The position numbers and the translations under genes were made by a program. The notes beneath the pieces are model-generated. The model worked only from the letters and a program-made list of their open reading frames with translations, had not been told where the DNA came from and made no database searches. Source: an uncultured Emergencia sp. (GTDB lineage: Bacteria; Bacillota; Clostridia; Peptostreptococcales; Anaerovoracaceae). Taken from it: a DNA stretch of 6,116 bases. The stretch lies in NCBI GenBank assembly GCA_902476665.1, contig CABSEO010000128.1, positions 1 to 6,116 of the forward strand, read 5' to 3'. Below, one piece after another: positions 1 to 5,530 of this stretch (positions within the stretch are counted from its first letter, which is position 1; the number at the start of each line of letters is the position of its first letter).

Positions 1-84
1 GATCGCTGTATGGTGAAATAGGCGCAGGAACGGCGATCTTTTATGAATAACGTCGAAAGTGTACTGTCGAAGGTGTCCGGGATA

Positions 85-90
85 AAGAGG
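85..90 (+). promoter_or_regulatory. Ribosome binding site deciding the tsaD start
   Basis: AAGAGG ends 6 nt before the ATG at 97, ideal Shine-Dalgarno spacing. The alternative ATG at 43 has only a weak AGGA about 13 nt upstream. The site supports the shorter TsaD reading. Confidence 0.75.
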
Positions 91-96
91 AAAACA

Positions 97-1113
97 ATGA
101 AAGACGGAAAATTTTTGACGATGGGGATTGAATCCAGCTGTGATGAAACCTCAGTAGCAGTTTTGGCGGACGGGAGAACAGTGCTCAGCAATGTGATTTC
201 TTCCCAGATAGACATTCATACAGCTTTTGGCGGAGTGGTGCCGGAGATTGCTTCCCGTCATCATCTGGAGAATATCAATACGGTGCTGGATCAGGCGCTC
301 TGTGAGGCGGGCGTAACTTTGGATGATATTGATCTTATTGGTGTCACCAATGGTCCGGGACTTGTGGGCGCTCTTCTCATGGGAGTTGCTACAGCAAAAG
401 CGCTGTCCTTTGCCAGGGACATTCCGCTGGTGGGAGTCAACCATATGCATGGCCATATCAGTGCCAACTACATTGCATATCCGGAGCTTGAGCCGCCTTT
501 TATGTGTCTCATTGTTTCAGGAGGACATACCAATATTGTTGAGGTAGAAGATTATACAAGCTGCAGAGTGCTGGGAGGAACCAGAGACGATGCAGTGGGA
601 GAGGCTTATGATAAGGTGGCTCGAGTCATTGGACTGGGCTATCCGGGCGGGCCCAAAATCGACAGGGAGGCAAAGAATGGAAATCCAGAGGCTATTCATT
701 TTAAACGGGTTTATCTGGAAAAGGGAAGTCTGGATTTCAGCTTCAGCGGTCTGAAGACAGCAGTTCTGAATTATCTCAACACAGAGCGGCAGGCGGGAAG
801 AGAAATCTGTACAGCTGATGTGGCAGCAAGCTTTCAGGCTGCAGTGATAGAAGTGATTGCGGCAAAGACTATGGAGGCTGTGGCAAATCGCGGCAGCGAC
901 AAGCTGGTCATGGCAGGCGGTGTTGCGGCAAATTCCCTGCTCCGGAAAACTCTACAGGAGGCCTGTGATAAAAAAGGGGTGGAACTTTATGTTCCGGATC
1001 CTGTGCTCTGTACTGATAACGGAGCCATGATTGCCTGTGCGGCTTATTATAAATACAAAGCTTTCGGCGCTGAAGATCTGTATCTGGATGCGGATCCTTC
1101 CATGGCGATATAG
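97..1113 (+). CDS. tsaD: tRNA N6-adenosine threonylcarbamoyltransferase subunit TsaD (Kae1/Gcp/YgjD family)
   Basis: TsaD transfers the threonylcarbamoyl group from threonylcarbamoyl-AMP to A37 of ANN-decoding tRNAs, acting in the cytoplasm with TsaB and TsaE. The 338-residue product has the normal family length. Visible motifs are the N-terminal GIESSCDETS (residues 10-19), the metal-binding HMHGH with His116 and His120, SGGHT at 141-145, GGVAAN at 274-279, and CTDNGAMIA with Asp307 as the likely third metal ligand. The open frame extends up to an ATG at 43, but the ATG at 97 is chosen for two reasons: AAAGAGG lies 6 nt before it, and starting there puts the family's first beta strand right at the N terminus. 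The 18 extra residues from position 43 match nothing typical. An ABC-F gene follows after 65 bp, an order also known in Bacillus (gcp-ydiF). The frame is intact. Function is very secure; the start is fairly secure. Confidence 0.96.
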   Translation: MKDGKFLTMGIESSCDETSVAVLADGRTVLSNVISSQIDIHTAFGGVVPEIASRHHLENINTVLDQALCEAGVTLDDIDLIGVTNGPGLVGALLMGVATAKALSFARDIPLVGVNHMHGHISANYIAYPELEPPFMCLIVSGGHTNIVEVEDYTSCRVLGGTRDDAVGEAYDKVARVIGLGYPGGPKIDREAKNGNPEAIHFKRVYLEKGSLDFSFSGLKTAVLNYLNTERQAGREICTADVAASFQAAVIEVIAAKTMEAVANRGSDKLVMAGGVAANSLLRKTLQEACDKKGVELYVPDPVLCTDNGAMIACAAYYKYKAFGAEDLYLDADPSMAI

Positions 1114-1132
1114 AAAGCTTATCATAGATGGA

Positions 1133-1157
1133 CTGCCGCCTCGTAATGAGACGGCAG
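1133..1157 (+). other. Intergenic hairpin between tsaD and the ABC-F gene
   Basis: CTGCCG (1133-1138) pairs with CGGCAG (1152-1157). Inside a C/A mismatch, CTC (1140-1142) pairs with GAG (1148-1150) around a GTAAT loop. The tail is CATATTTTGG, so the U run is short and displaced. It is therefore a poor intrinsic terminator, and more likely a partial terminator, an mRNA stabiliser or a leader element of the downstream gene. The ABC-F ribosome binding site begins 8 nt after the stem. Confidence 0.6.
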
Positions 1158-1178
1158 CATATTTTGGAGTGAATTTAC

Positions 1179-3158
1179 ATGATTGTTTTATCAGCGAAAG
1201 ATATTACCAAGTCCTATGGGGTGGATGTGATTCTGGACAAAATATCCTTTCATATCAACGAGGGAGACCGGGTCGGCATTGTGGGTGCAAACGGCGCCGG
1301 AAAAACCACTCTGCTGAACATTCTTTCGGGAGAACTGCAGGCTGATGAAGGGCAGTTTTTTCTTTCCCAGTCCTCCACTATAGGTTATTTAAAACAGAAG
1401 AACAACTTTGATTCTGACAGTACAGTGCTGGAAGAAGTAGAGAAGATTTTTAAACCTATCGCAGATATGGAACAGGAGATGACAGAGCTTTCTCTGCAGA
1501 TTGGAGAACTGGGGGCTGCCGCGGGATGTCTGATGAACCGGTATGCGCAGCTGCAGGACACTTTCAAAAATCAGGGAGGTTACTCCTATAAAAGCGAGAT
1601 GACAGGGATTCTTAACAGCATGGCTTTTGGCGAGGAGTATTATGATAAAAAGATCAGCACCTTAAGCGGTGGTGAAAGAACCCGTCTGGCTCTGGCTTGT
1701 CTTCTTCTGGAAAAACCGGATATTCTCTTTCTGGATGAGCCGACCAATCATCTGGATATCGGTACGCTCAAATGGCTGGAGCAGTATCTGAAAAGCTATA
1801 AGGGCACTGTCGTGATGGTATCTCATGACCGGTATTTTCTGGATCAGATGACGAACCGAATCTTTGAGGTGGAACATCACAGGCTGAAATGTTACGACGG
1901 TAACTACAGCCAGTTTGCTGAAAAGAAAAAGGCCTTGCGTGAAGCTGAAATGCGTGCCTATAACAAGCAGCAGACGGAGATTCGCAGACAGGAAGATATG
2001 ATTCGCAGATTCAAGGAGAGAGGTACGGAAAAACTTGCCAAACGGGCGGCCTCCAGGGAAAAACGGCTGGAGCATATGGAAAGACTTCAGCGTCCTGAAG
2101 CAGAGACCGGCAAGATGAAAATCCGTTTCCGTCAGGAGTATCAGAGTGGAAATGATGTGCTGCTGGGGGAAAATCTGGCAAAATCTTTTGGGTTCGGTGT
2201 TTCCAGACGTGATCTGTTTTCTCATGTCAGCTTTGATATTAAGCGTGGGGAACGGATTTGTATTGTGGGGCCAAATGGTGTGGGCAAGACTACTCTGCTG
2301 AGAATTCTTATGGAGGAGATTTCGCCTACAGAGGGTTATCTGAAAATCGGTCATAACGTGAAGTTTGGCTATTATGATCAGGGGCAGATGCTTCTGAATG
2401 ATGCAGCTACAGTCATGGATGAGGTTCATGATTCCTACAGACTTTATAAAGATGCGGAAATCCGCTCCATTTTAGGCAGATTTCTGTTCAAGAATGATCA
2501 GGTTTTCCTGCAGGTAGGTTCTCTTTCCGGAGGGGAAAAGGCCAGACTGGCACTTCTCAAGCTGATGATGAGCGGCGCCAATGTGCTGTTGCTGGACGAA
2601 CCCACCAACCATCTGGATATAGATTCCAAGGAGGTATTTGAGGAAGCGCTGCTGGATTTTCCGGGCACTGTTATTGTAGTGTCTCATGACAGATATTTTC
2701 TGAACAGAATCCCTACTAGAATTCTGGAACTGGAAAAGGATGGATTGACCGAGTATCTGGGAAAATATGACTATTATGTGGAGAAAAAGGCATCTTTAGA
2801 AAGTGGACGAAAGTACTTGAAGGAACTCGGCTCGTCAGCAGGTTCTGCATCCGGGCAGGCTTTGCAAGGAACCGAGGGTGCAGACAAATCTTTGAACGTG
2901 GAAGAAAAACCTTTAAATGCGGCACAGGAACGAGCCTTGAAGAAGCAGAAAGAGGCAGAGGAGAGAAGGGCCGCCAGAGAAAAGGAAAAACTTGAAAATC
3001 TGATCCAGCAGTACGAAGCATCCATTGCAGATAATGAAGCAGAGATGTGTAAAGAAGAGAATCTTTCCAATCACCAGTATCTGACAGAATTAGACAAAAA
3101 GAACACTGAACTCAGAGAAAAACTGGATGAAGCCTATGAGAAATGGCTGGAAATGTAG
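1179..3158 (+). CDS. ABC-F family ATPase, YdiF/Uup-like, ribosome-associated
   Basis: This 659-residue protein has two ABC cassettes and no membrane segment, as in ABC-F proteins that bind the ribosomal E site and act on stalled or initiating ribosomes. Cassette 1 has Walker A GANGAGKT (36-43), signature LSGGE (162-166), Walker B with DEPTNHLD (186-193) and SHD (215-217). Its insertion around 90-135 fits the ABC-F arm. A charged helical linker (about 245-320) corresponds to the P-site tRNA interaction motif. Cassette 2 has GPNGVGKT (364-371), LSGGE (449-453), DEPTNHLD (473-480) and SHD (502-504). From about 545 a Ser/Gly/Ala-rich spacer leads into a Lys/Glu-rich predicted coiled coil to the end, like the Uup/YdiF C-terminal domain. 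GGAG lies 9 nt before the ATG. Position after tsaD matches ydiF in B. subtilis. It could be housekeeping or confer antibiotic tolerance; synteny favours housekeeping. The family call is secure, the subfamily moderate. Confidence 0.93.
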   Translation: MIVLSAKDITKSYGVDVILDKISFHINEGDRVGIVGANGAGKTTLLNILSGELQADEGQFFLSQSSTIGYLKQKNNFDSDSTVLEEVEKIFKPIADMEQEMTELSLQIGELGAAAGCLMNRYAQLQDTFKNQGGYSYKSEMTGILNSMAFGEEYYDKKISTLSGGERTRLALACLLLEKPDILFLDEPTNHLDIGTLKWLEQYLKSYKGTVVMVSHDRYFLDQMTNRIFEVEHHRLKCYDGNYSQFAEKKKALREAEMRAYNKQQTEIRRQEDMIRRFKERGTEKLAKRAASREKRLEHMERLQRPEAETGKMKIRFRQEYQSGNDVLLGENLAKSFGFGVSRRDLFSHVSFDIKRGERICIVGPNGVGKTTLLRILMEEISPTEGYLKIGHNVKFGYYDQGQMLLNDAATVMDEVHDSYRLYKDAEIRSILGRFLFKNDQVFLQVGSLSGGEKARLALLKLMMSGANVLLLDEPTNHLDIDSKEVFEEALLDFPGTVIVVSHDRYFLNRIPTRILELEKDGLTEYLGKYDYYVEKKASLESGRKYLKELGSSAGSASGQALQGTEGADKSLNVEEKPLNAAQERALKKQKEAEERRAAREKEKLENLIQQYEASIADNEAEMCKEENLSNHQYLTELDKKNTELREKLDEAYEKWLEM

Positions 3159-3187
3159 TAAAATCATTAAAAAATCCAAAAATTAAC

Positions 3188-3216
3188 TTGCAATACATAG
3201 AACCGTCCACTATAAT
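3188..3216 (+). promoter_or_regulatory. SigA-type promoter of the acyl carrier protein gene
   Basis: TTGCAA (3188-3193) and a perfect TATAAT (3211-3216) are separated by exactly 17 bp. Transcription would begin near 3223, giving a leader of about 32 nt that contains GGAGG (3244-3248), 6 nt before the start codon. This is the strongest plus-strand promoter seen in the window. It indicates that the ACP gene is transcribed independently, although no terminator was seen after the ABC-F gene, so read-through is also possible. Confidence 0.85.
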
Positions 3217-3254
3217 AAATTTTGCAATTAAGTAACGACAGATGGAGGTTAGTT

Positions 3255-3491
3255 ATGGCTTTTGATAAAATCAGATCAATTATCATGGAACAGCTGAGCG
3301 TTGGTGAATCCATGGTAACAATGGACACAAATATGATGAAGGATCTGGAGGCCGATTCTCTGGACGCAGTTGAAATCATTATGGCTATCGAAGAAGAGTT
3401 TGATATCGAGATTCCCGATGAAGAAGCTGAAAAGTTCCAGTTGGTTGGCGATTTGGTAAGATATGTGGAAGAGCATTGCGAACAAGAATAA
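3255..3491 (+). CDS. acpP: Acyl carrier protein
   Basis: This is a 78-residue acidic protein of normal ACP size. It carries acyl chains on a 4'-phosphopantetheine arm attached to Ser35 in the motif LEADSLDAVE (31-40). The following helix, with IMAIEEEFDIEIPDEEAEK, is the standard fatty-acid-synthesis ACP surface that recognises FabD, FabH and other partners. The ATG at 3255 is chosen because GGAGG lies 6 nt upstream; a TTG at 3222 in the same frame lies at the predicted transcription start and has no leader, so it is rejected. The gene stands alone with its own promoter and terminator, away from any fab genes in this window. It may therefore be the main AcpP or a second ACP dedicated to another pathway. 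The symbol is given by similarity; the role as the sole AcpP is not shown. Confidence 0.93.
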   Translation: MAFDKIRSIIMEQLSVGESMVTMDTNMMKDLEADSLDAVEIIMAIEEEFDIEIPDEEAEKFQLVGDLVRYVEEHCEQE

Positions 3492-3501
3492 CTAAAGAAA
3501 A

Positions 3502-3527
3502 CCCGTCAGCTATGGCGGGCTTTTTAT
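3502..3527 (+). terminator. Intrinsic terminator of the ACP gene
   Basis: CCCGTC (3502-3507) pairs with GGCGGG (3514-3519), with one G-T wobble, around a 6-nt loop. CTTTTTATT follows. The stem starts 10 nt after the ACP stop codon. It separates acpP transcription from rex. Confidence 0.85.
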
Positions 3528-3543
3528 TAATATAGGGAATATC

Positions 3544-3600
3544 TTTTTTCGTAATACAGTTTTCTGGGGTATGCAGCTTTACAAAAACATTACGAGAAAG
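3544..3600 (+). repeat. Imperfect inverted repeat in the rex upstream region
   Basis: TTTTTTCGTAAT (3544-3555) can pair with ATTACGAGAAAG (3589-3600) over 12 positions, two of them G-U; the core TCGTAAT/ATTACGA is perfect. The pairing continues inward after a 3-nt bulge with GTTTT (3559-3563) and AAAAC (3584-3588), then CTG (3564-3566) with CAG (3574-3576). The right arm ends 3 nt before the rex AGGAGG. It may be an mRNA leader hairpin or a protein-binding dyad. It does not match the TTGTTAA-N4-TTAACAA Rex box. No convincing promoter was found between 3528 and 3600. Confidence 0.5.
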
Positions 3601-3617
3601 AACAGGAGGAGCAGTAT

Positions 3618-4292
3618 ATGAAAAATGCAAAGATTTCCAATGCCGTGATAAAGAGACTGCCGAGATACAGACGGTATCTTATTGAACTTAGAAAAAAAGG
3701 TGTGGAGAAGATTTCTTCTAAAGAATTCAGTAATCTGATTGGCTATACAGCTTCGCAGATCAGACAGGATTTAAATAATTTCGGAGGATTTGGACAGCAG
3801 GGCTACGGGTACAGCGTAGAGGGACTGTATTCCGAGATCAGTGCAATTCTGGGTCTGGACAAGGAATATCGTATGGTGATTATGGGTGCGGGCAATCTTG
3901 GCCAGGCCATTGCCAAATATACCCACTTCCACAAACAGGGATTTAAGGTGTACGGTGTTTTTGAGGTGAATCCGCTACTTATCGGAAAAGAACTGGACGG
4001 CATGGAGATCATGGATTATGAAAACATTGTAGAATTCGTGGAGGAAGAAGAAATCGATATCGGTATCATCTGTGTAGGACAGGAAAATGCACAGGAAGTT
4101 GCAGACCGGCTGTCCTTTGCCGGAGTAAAAGGAATCTGGAACTTTGCACCGACAGATATTGAAGTGCCAAGACATGTGGCGCTGGAAAATGTACATTTAT
4201 CTGACAGTCTGCATTCCCTTGCTTATCATATGAATGATATTCAGAAAAAGGAAGCTGCTGCAAAAGACAGGGTCAGAGAAAAAGAACTTTAA
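3618..4292 (+). CDS. rex: Redox-sensing transcriptional repressor Rex
   Basis: Rex is a cytoplasmic homodimer that represses fermentation and NADH-recycling genes and leaves DNA when the NADH/NAD+ ratio rises. The product has 224 residues, close to the family norm. Residues about 1-80 form the winged helix, starting with ISNAVIKRLPRYRRYL and including TASQIRQDLNNFGGFGQQGYGY (44-65), the conserved recognition helix and wing region. A Rossmann domain follows, with GAGNLG (90-95) for dinucleotide binding. The end of the second strand reads VFEVNP, with Glu116 where many Rex proteins have Asp. GIWNFAP (172-178) and the C-terminal helix from about 195 fit the domain-swapped dimer. AGGAGG (3604-3609) lies 8 nt before the ATG. 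Its position near tsaD and ydiF recalls B. subtilis. The last 15 or so residues are a charged tail. Confidence 0.96.
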   Translation: MKNAKISNAVIKRLPRYRRYLIELRKKGVEKISSKEFSNLIGYTASQIRQDLNNFGGFGQQGYGYSVEGLYSEISAILGLDKEYRMVIMGAGNLGQAIAKYTHFHKQGFKVYGVFEVNPLLIGKELDGMEIMDYENIVEFVEEEEIDIGIICVGQENAQEVADRLSFAGVKGIWNFAPTDIEVPRHVALENVHLSDSLHSLAYHMNDIQKKEAAAKDRVREKEL

Positions 4293-4360
4293 CGGATGAA
4301 ATTTGTGAGGATAGAAAACATGGAAAGGTTTTGGCATGACATTTATCTCACAGCTGGCAT

Positions 4361-4400
4361 GGAATAAAAATAAGGCTGTTTCACAGGGAAACAGCCTTAT
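4361..4400 (-). terminator. Intrinsic terminator of the ferredoxin gene
   Basis: On the minus strand a perfect 12-bp stem, TAAGGCTGTTTC with GAAACAGCCTTA (arms 4388-4399 and 4371-4382), closes a 5-nt loop and is followed by TTTTTATTCC. It begins about 23 nt after the ferredoxin stop. On the plus strand the same stem is followed by TATCACTTTGG, a poor U tract. It therefore mainly serves the ferredoxin gene, but it may also stop rex transcripts, for which no other terminator is visible. Confidence 0.92.
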
Positions 4401-4422
4401 CACTTTGGTTATTTGTCGTAAA

Positions 4423-4593
4423 TTAACCTTCTACCGGAGCGTCTACCGGGCAGGCACCAGCGCAAGCGCCGCAGTCAATGCACTTATCTGCATCGATTAC
4501 ATAAGTACCTTCGCCTTCGGAGATAGCTTCTACCGGACATTCTGCTGCACAAGCACCACAGCTGATGCAAGCGTCAGTAATTTTATAAGCCAT
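4423..4593 (-). CDS. 2[4Fe-4S] ferredoxin, clostridial type
   Basis: This is a 56-residue cytoplasmic electron carrier. It begins [20 protein letters not shown] and has two complete cluster-binding sets: Cys9, Cys12, Cys15 and Cys19-Pro, then Cys38, Cys41, Cys44 and Cys48-Pro. Each CxxCxxCxxxCP set supplies three ligands to one cluster and one to the other. Length and symmetry are those of classical clostridial ferredoxins, which carry low-potential electrons between pyruvate:ferredoxin oxidoreductase, hydrogenase, Rnf and similar enzymes. A strong AGGAGG (4607-4602) lies 8 nt before the ATG. The gene has its own promoter and terminator, so it is monocistronic, convergent with rex and divergent from the next gene. 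The codons are clean and strongly biased, fitting high expression. No frame damage is seen. Confidence 0.96.
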   Translation of the reverse strand: MAYKITDACISCGACAAECPVEAISEGEGTYVIDADKCIDCGACAGACPVDAPVEG

Positions 4594-4609
4594 GATAATA
4601 TCCTCCTTT

Positions 4610-4621
4610 AAGACATGTCTT
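4610..4621. promoter_or_regulatory. Perfect 12-bp palindrome in the ferredoxin leader
   Basis: AAGACATGTCTT is fully self-complementary. It lies between the ferredoxin -10 box and its ribosome binding site, just downstream of the expected transcription start. As RNA it could form only a very short stem, so a DNA site for a dimeric regulator is the better guess. No known regulator can be named from the sequence. Confidence 0.4.
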
Positions 4622-4633
4622 GAATCGAGTATT

Positions 4634-4662
4634 ATTATAACAGAAGGGTAAGCAAAAGTAAA
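4634..4662 (-). promoter_or_regulatory. Promoter of the ferredoxin gene
   Basis: On the minus strand TTTACT (4662-4657) and a perfect TATAAT (4639-4634) are 17 bp apart, with TG one base before the -10 box (extended -10). Transcription would start near 4627, giving a leader of about 34 nt. The -35 box ends 1 bp before the start codon of the divergent gene at 4664, so transcription of one gene could interfere with the other. Confidence 0.8.
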
Positions 4663-4663
4663 G

Positions 4664-5473
4664 ATGAAAGTATATACATTGACGGGTAAAAGTGGGACAG
4701 GGAAATCTTATCAGGCTATTAACCTGTGTAAAGAAAAGAATATTGAGAGTATTATCGATGATGGACTGTTTATCTACAGAAACAGAGTAGAAGCCGGAAT
4801 TTCAGCCAAAAGACAGAAAACTACAGTGGGCGCTATCAAAACAGCACTGTTTCACCTGGATGAGCATGCGGCCTCTGTTGCAGAACGGATTCGAAAGCTA
4901 CAGCCTGAGTCGCTGCTGATTATCGGGACCAGTGACCGTATGACAGACAAAATCGTAGATAGACTGGGACTGCCTCCTGTCAGTGAGCGTATCTATATCG
5001 AAGATATTACCACAGAAGCTGAACGTGATATTGCTGATAAACAGCGGCATCTGATGGGCAAGCACGTGATCCCGGTTCCCACCTTGCAGCTGAAAAGAGC
5101 TTTTGCAGGGTATTTCATGGATCCCCTGAGAATTTTCCGGGGGATGAACGTTCTGGGGAAAGCACAGTTTTCCGAGAAAACGGTGGTACGCCCGACTTTC
5201 AGTTATATGGGGGACTTTTTTATTTCTGATTCAGTTCTCAATGATATTGCCCGCTGCGTGGCGGGGGAAACGAATGGTATTGCGAAAGTTTCCAAAGTAT
5301 ATGAAAATACAGCTCCGGATAATCTGATGATTGACACGGAGGTTTACATTACCGGTGGAGCTCCTGTCTGGGAAACAGCAATGGATTTTCAGAAGAAGCT
5401 TGCTGAAACAGTCGAGTATATGACGGCTTTTAATGTGGTAAAAGTCAACGTGGAGGTCCGCGGAATTCAGTAG
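4664..5473 (+). CDS. P-loop ATPase domain fused to an Asp23/Gls24-like domain, function unknown
   Basis: The protein has 269 residues, with no signal peptide or membrane segment. The first strand runs directly into a Walker A motif, GKSGTGKS (8-15). IIDDGL (30-35) or LLIIGTSD (84-91) could be the Walker B or a sensor strand; which one is not certain. Residues about 175-268 resemble the Asp23/Gls24 envelope-stress fold: a strand and turn near GDFFISDS, a helix [10 protein letters not shown] (191-200), a strand with TEVYITGG (225-232), a helix, and a final strand [12 protein letters not shown]. The middle (about 115-170) is basic and unassigned. The ATG at 4664 is chosen because an in-frame stop lies 15 nt upstream and the P-loop follows at once. 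The ribosome binding site is weak (AGAAGGG ends 15 nt away). A DNA glycosylase gene follows after 57 bp. Nucleotide binding is likely; the Asp23 assignment is by motif memory and moderate. Confidence 0.85.
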   Translation: MKVYTLTGKSGTGKSYQAINLCKEKNIESIIDDGLFIYRNRVEAGISAKRQKTTVGAIKTALFHLDEHAASVAERIRKLQPESLLIIGTSDRMTDKIVDRLGLPPVSERIYIEDITTEAERDIADKQRHLMGKHVIPVPTLQLKRAFAGYFMDPLRIFRGMNVLGKAQFSEKTVVRPTFSYMGDFFISDSVLNDIARCVAGETNGIAKVSKVYENTAPDNLMIDTEVYITGGAPVWETAMDFQKKLAETVEYMTAFNVVKVNVEVRGIQ

Positions 5474-5530
5474 AAAAGGGTGACGGACTTCTGAATCTGG
5501 CAAAGTAAGGGAATAGAAGCGACTTGTAAT

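Noticed and set aside
1..50. Possible 3' end of an upstream gene, perhaps rimI or tsaB (frame 1 ends at 19-21, frame 3 ends at 48-50)
   Set aside because: Only 6 or 15 residues are visible (DRCMVK or the frame ending AIFYE). Neither has a recognisable motif, so the gene and frame cannot be decided, although an upstream t6A-pathway gene would fit the neighbourhood.
1662..2429. Long minus-strand open frame of 255 residues inside the ABC-F gene
   Set aside because: It mirrors a well-conserved ABC-F coding region, gives a His/Phe-rich product with no motif, and has no start signals.
3160..3240. Rex operator (TTGTTAA-N4-TTAACAA) near acpP, rex or the ferredoxin gene
   Set aside because: AT-rich segments such as AATTAACTTGCAA and the ferredoxin -10 area (TGTTATAATAATA) resemble a half site at best; no two-sided dyad was found at any of the three upstream regions.
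4293..4360. Separate rex terminator or small gene downstream of rex
   Set aside because: No stem with a U tract and no short frame with a ribosome binding site was found; the only strong hairpin nearby is oriented for the ferredoxin gene.
4336..4611. Plus-strand 91-residue open frame opposite the ferredoxin gene
   Set aside because: It is the antisense of the ferredoxin gene and its terminator, has no ribosome binding site, and matches no known pattern.
5464..5496. Terminator after the P-loop/Asp23 gene
   Set aside because: ATTCAG (5464-5469) and CTGAAT (5491-5496) can pair, but the loop is 21 nt and no U tract follows.
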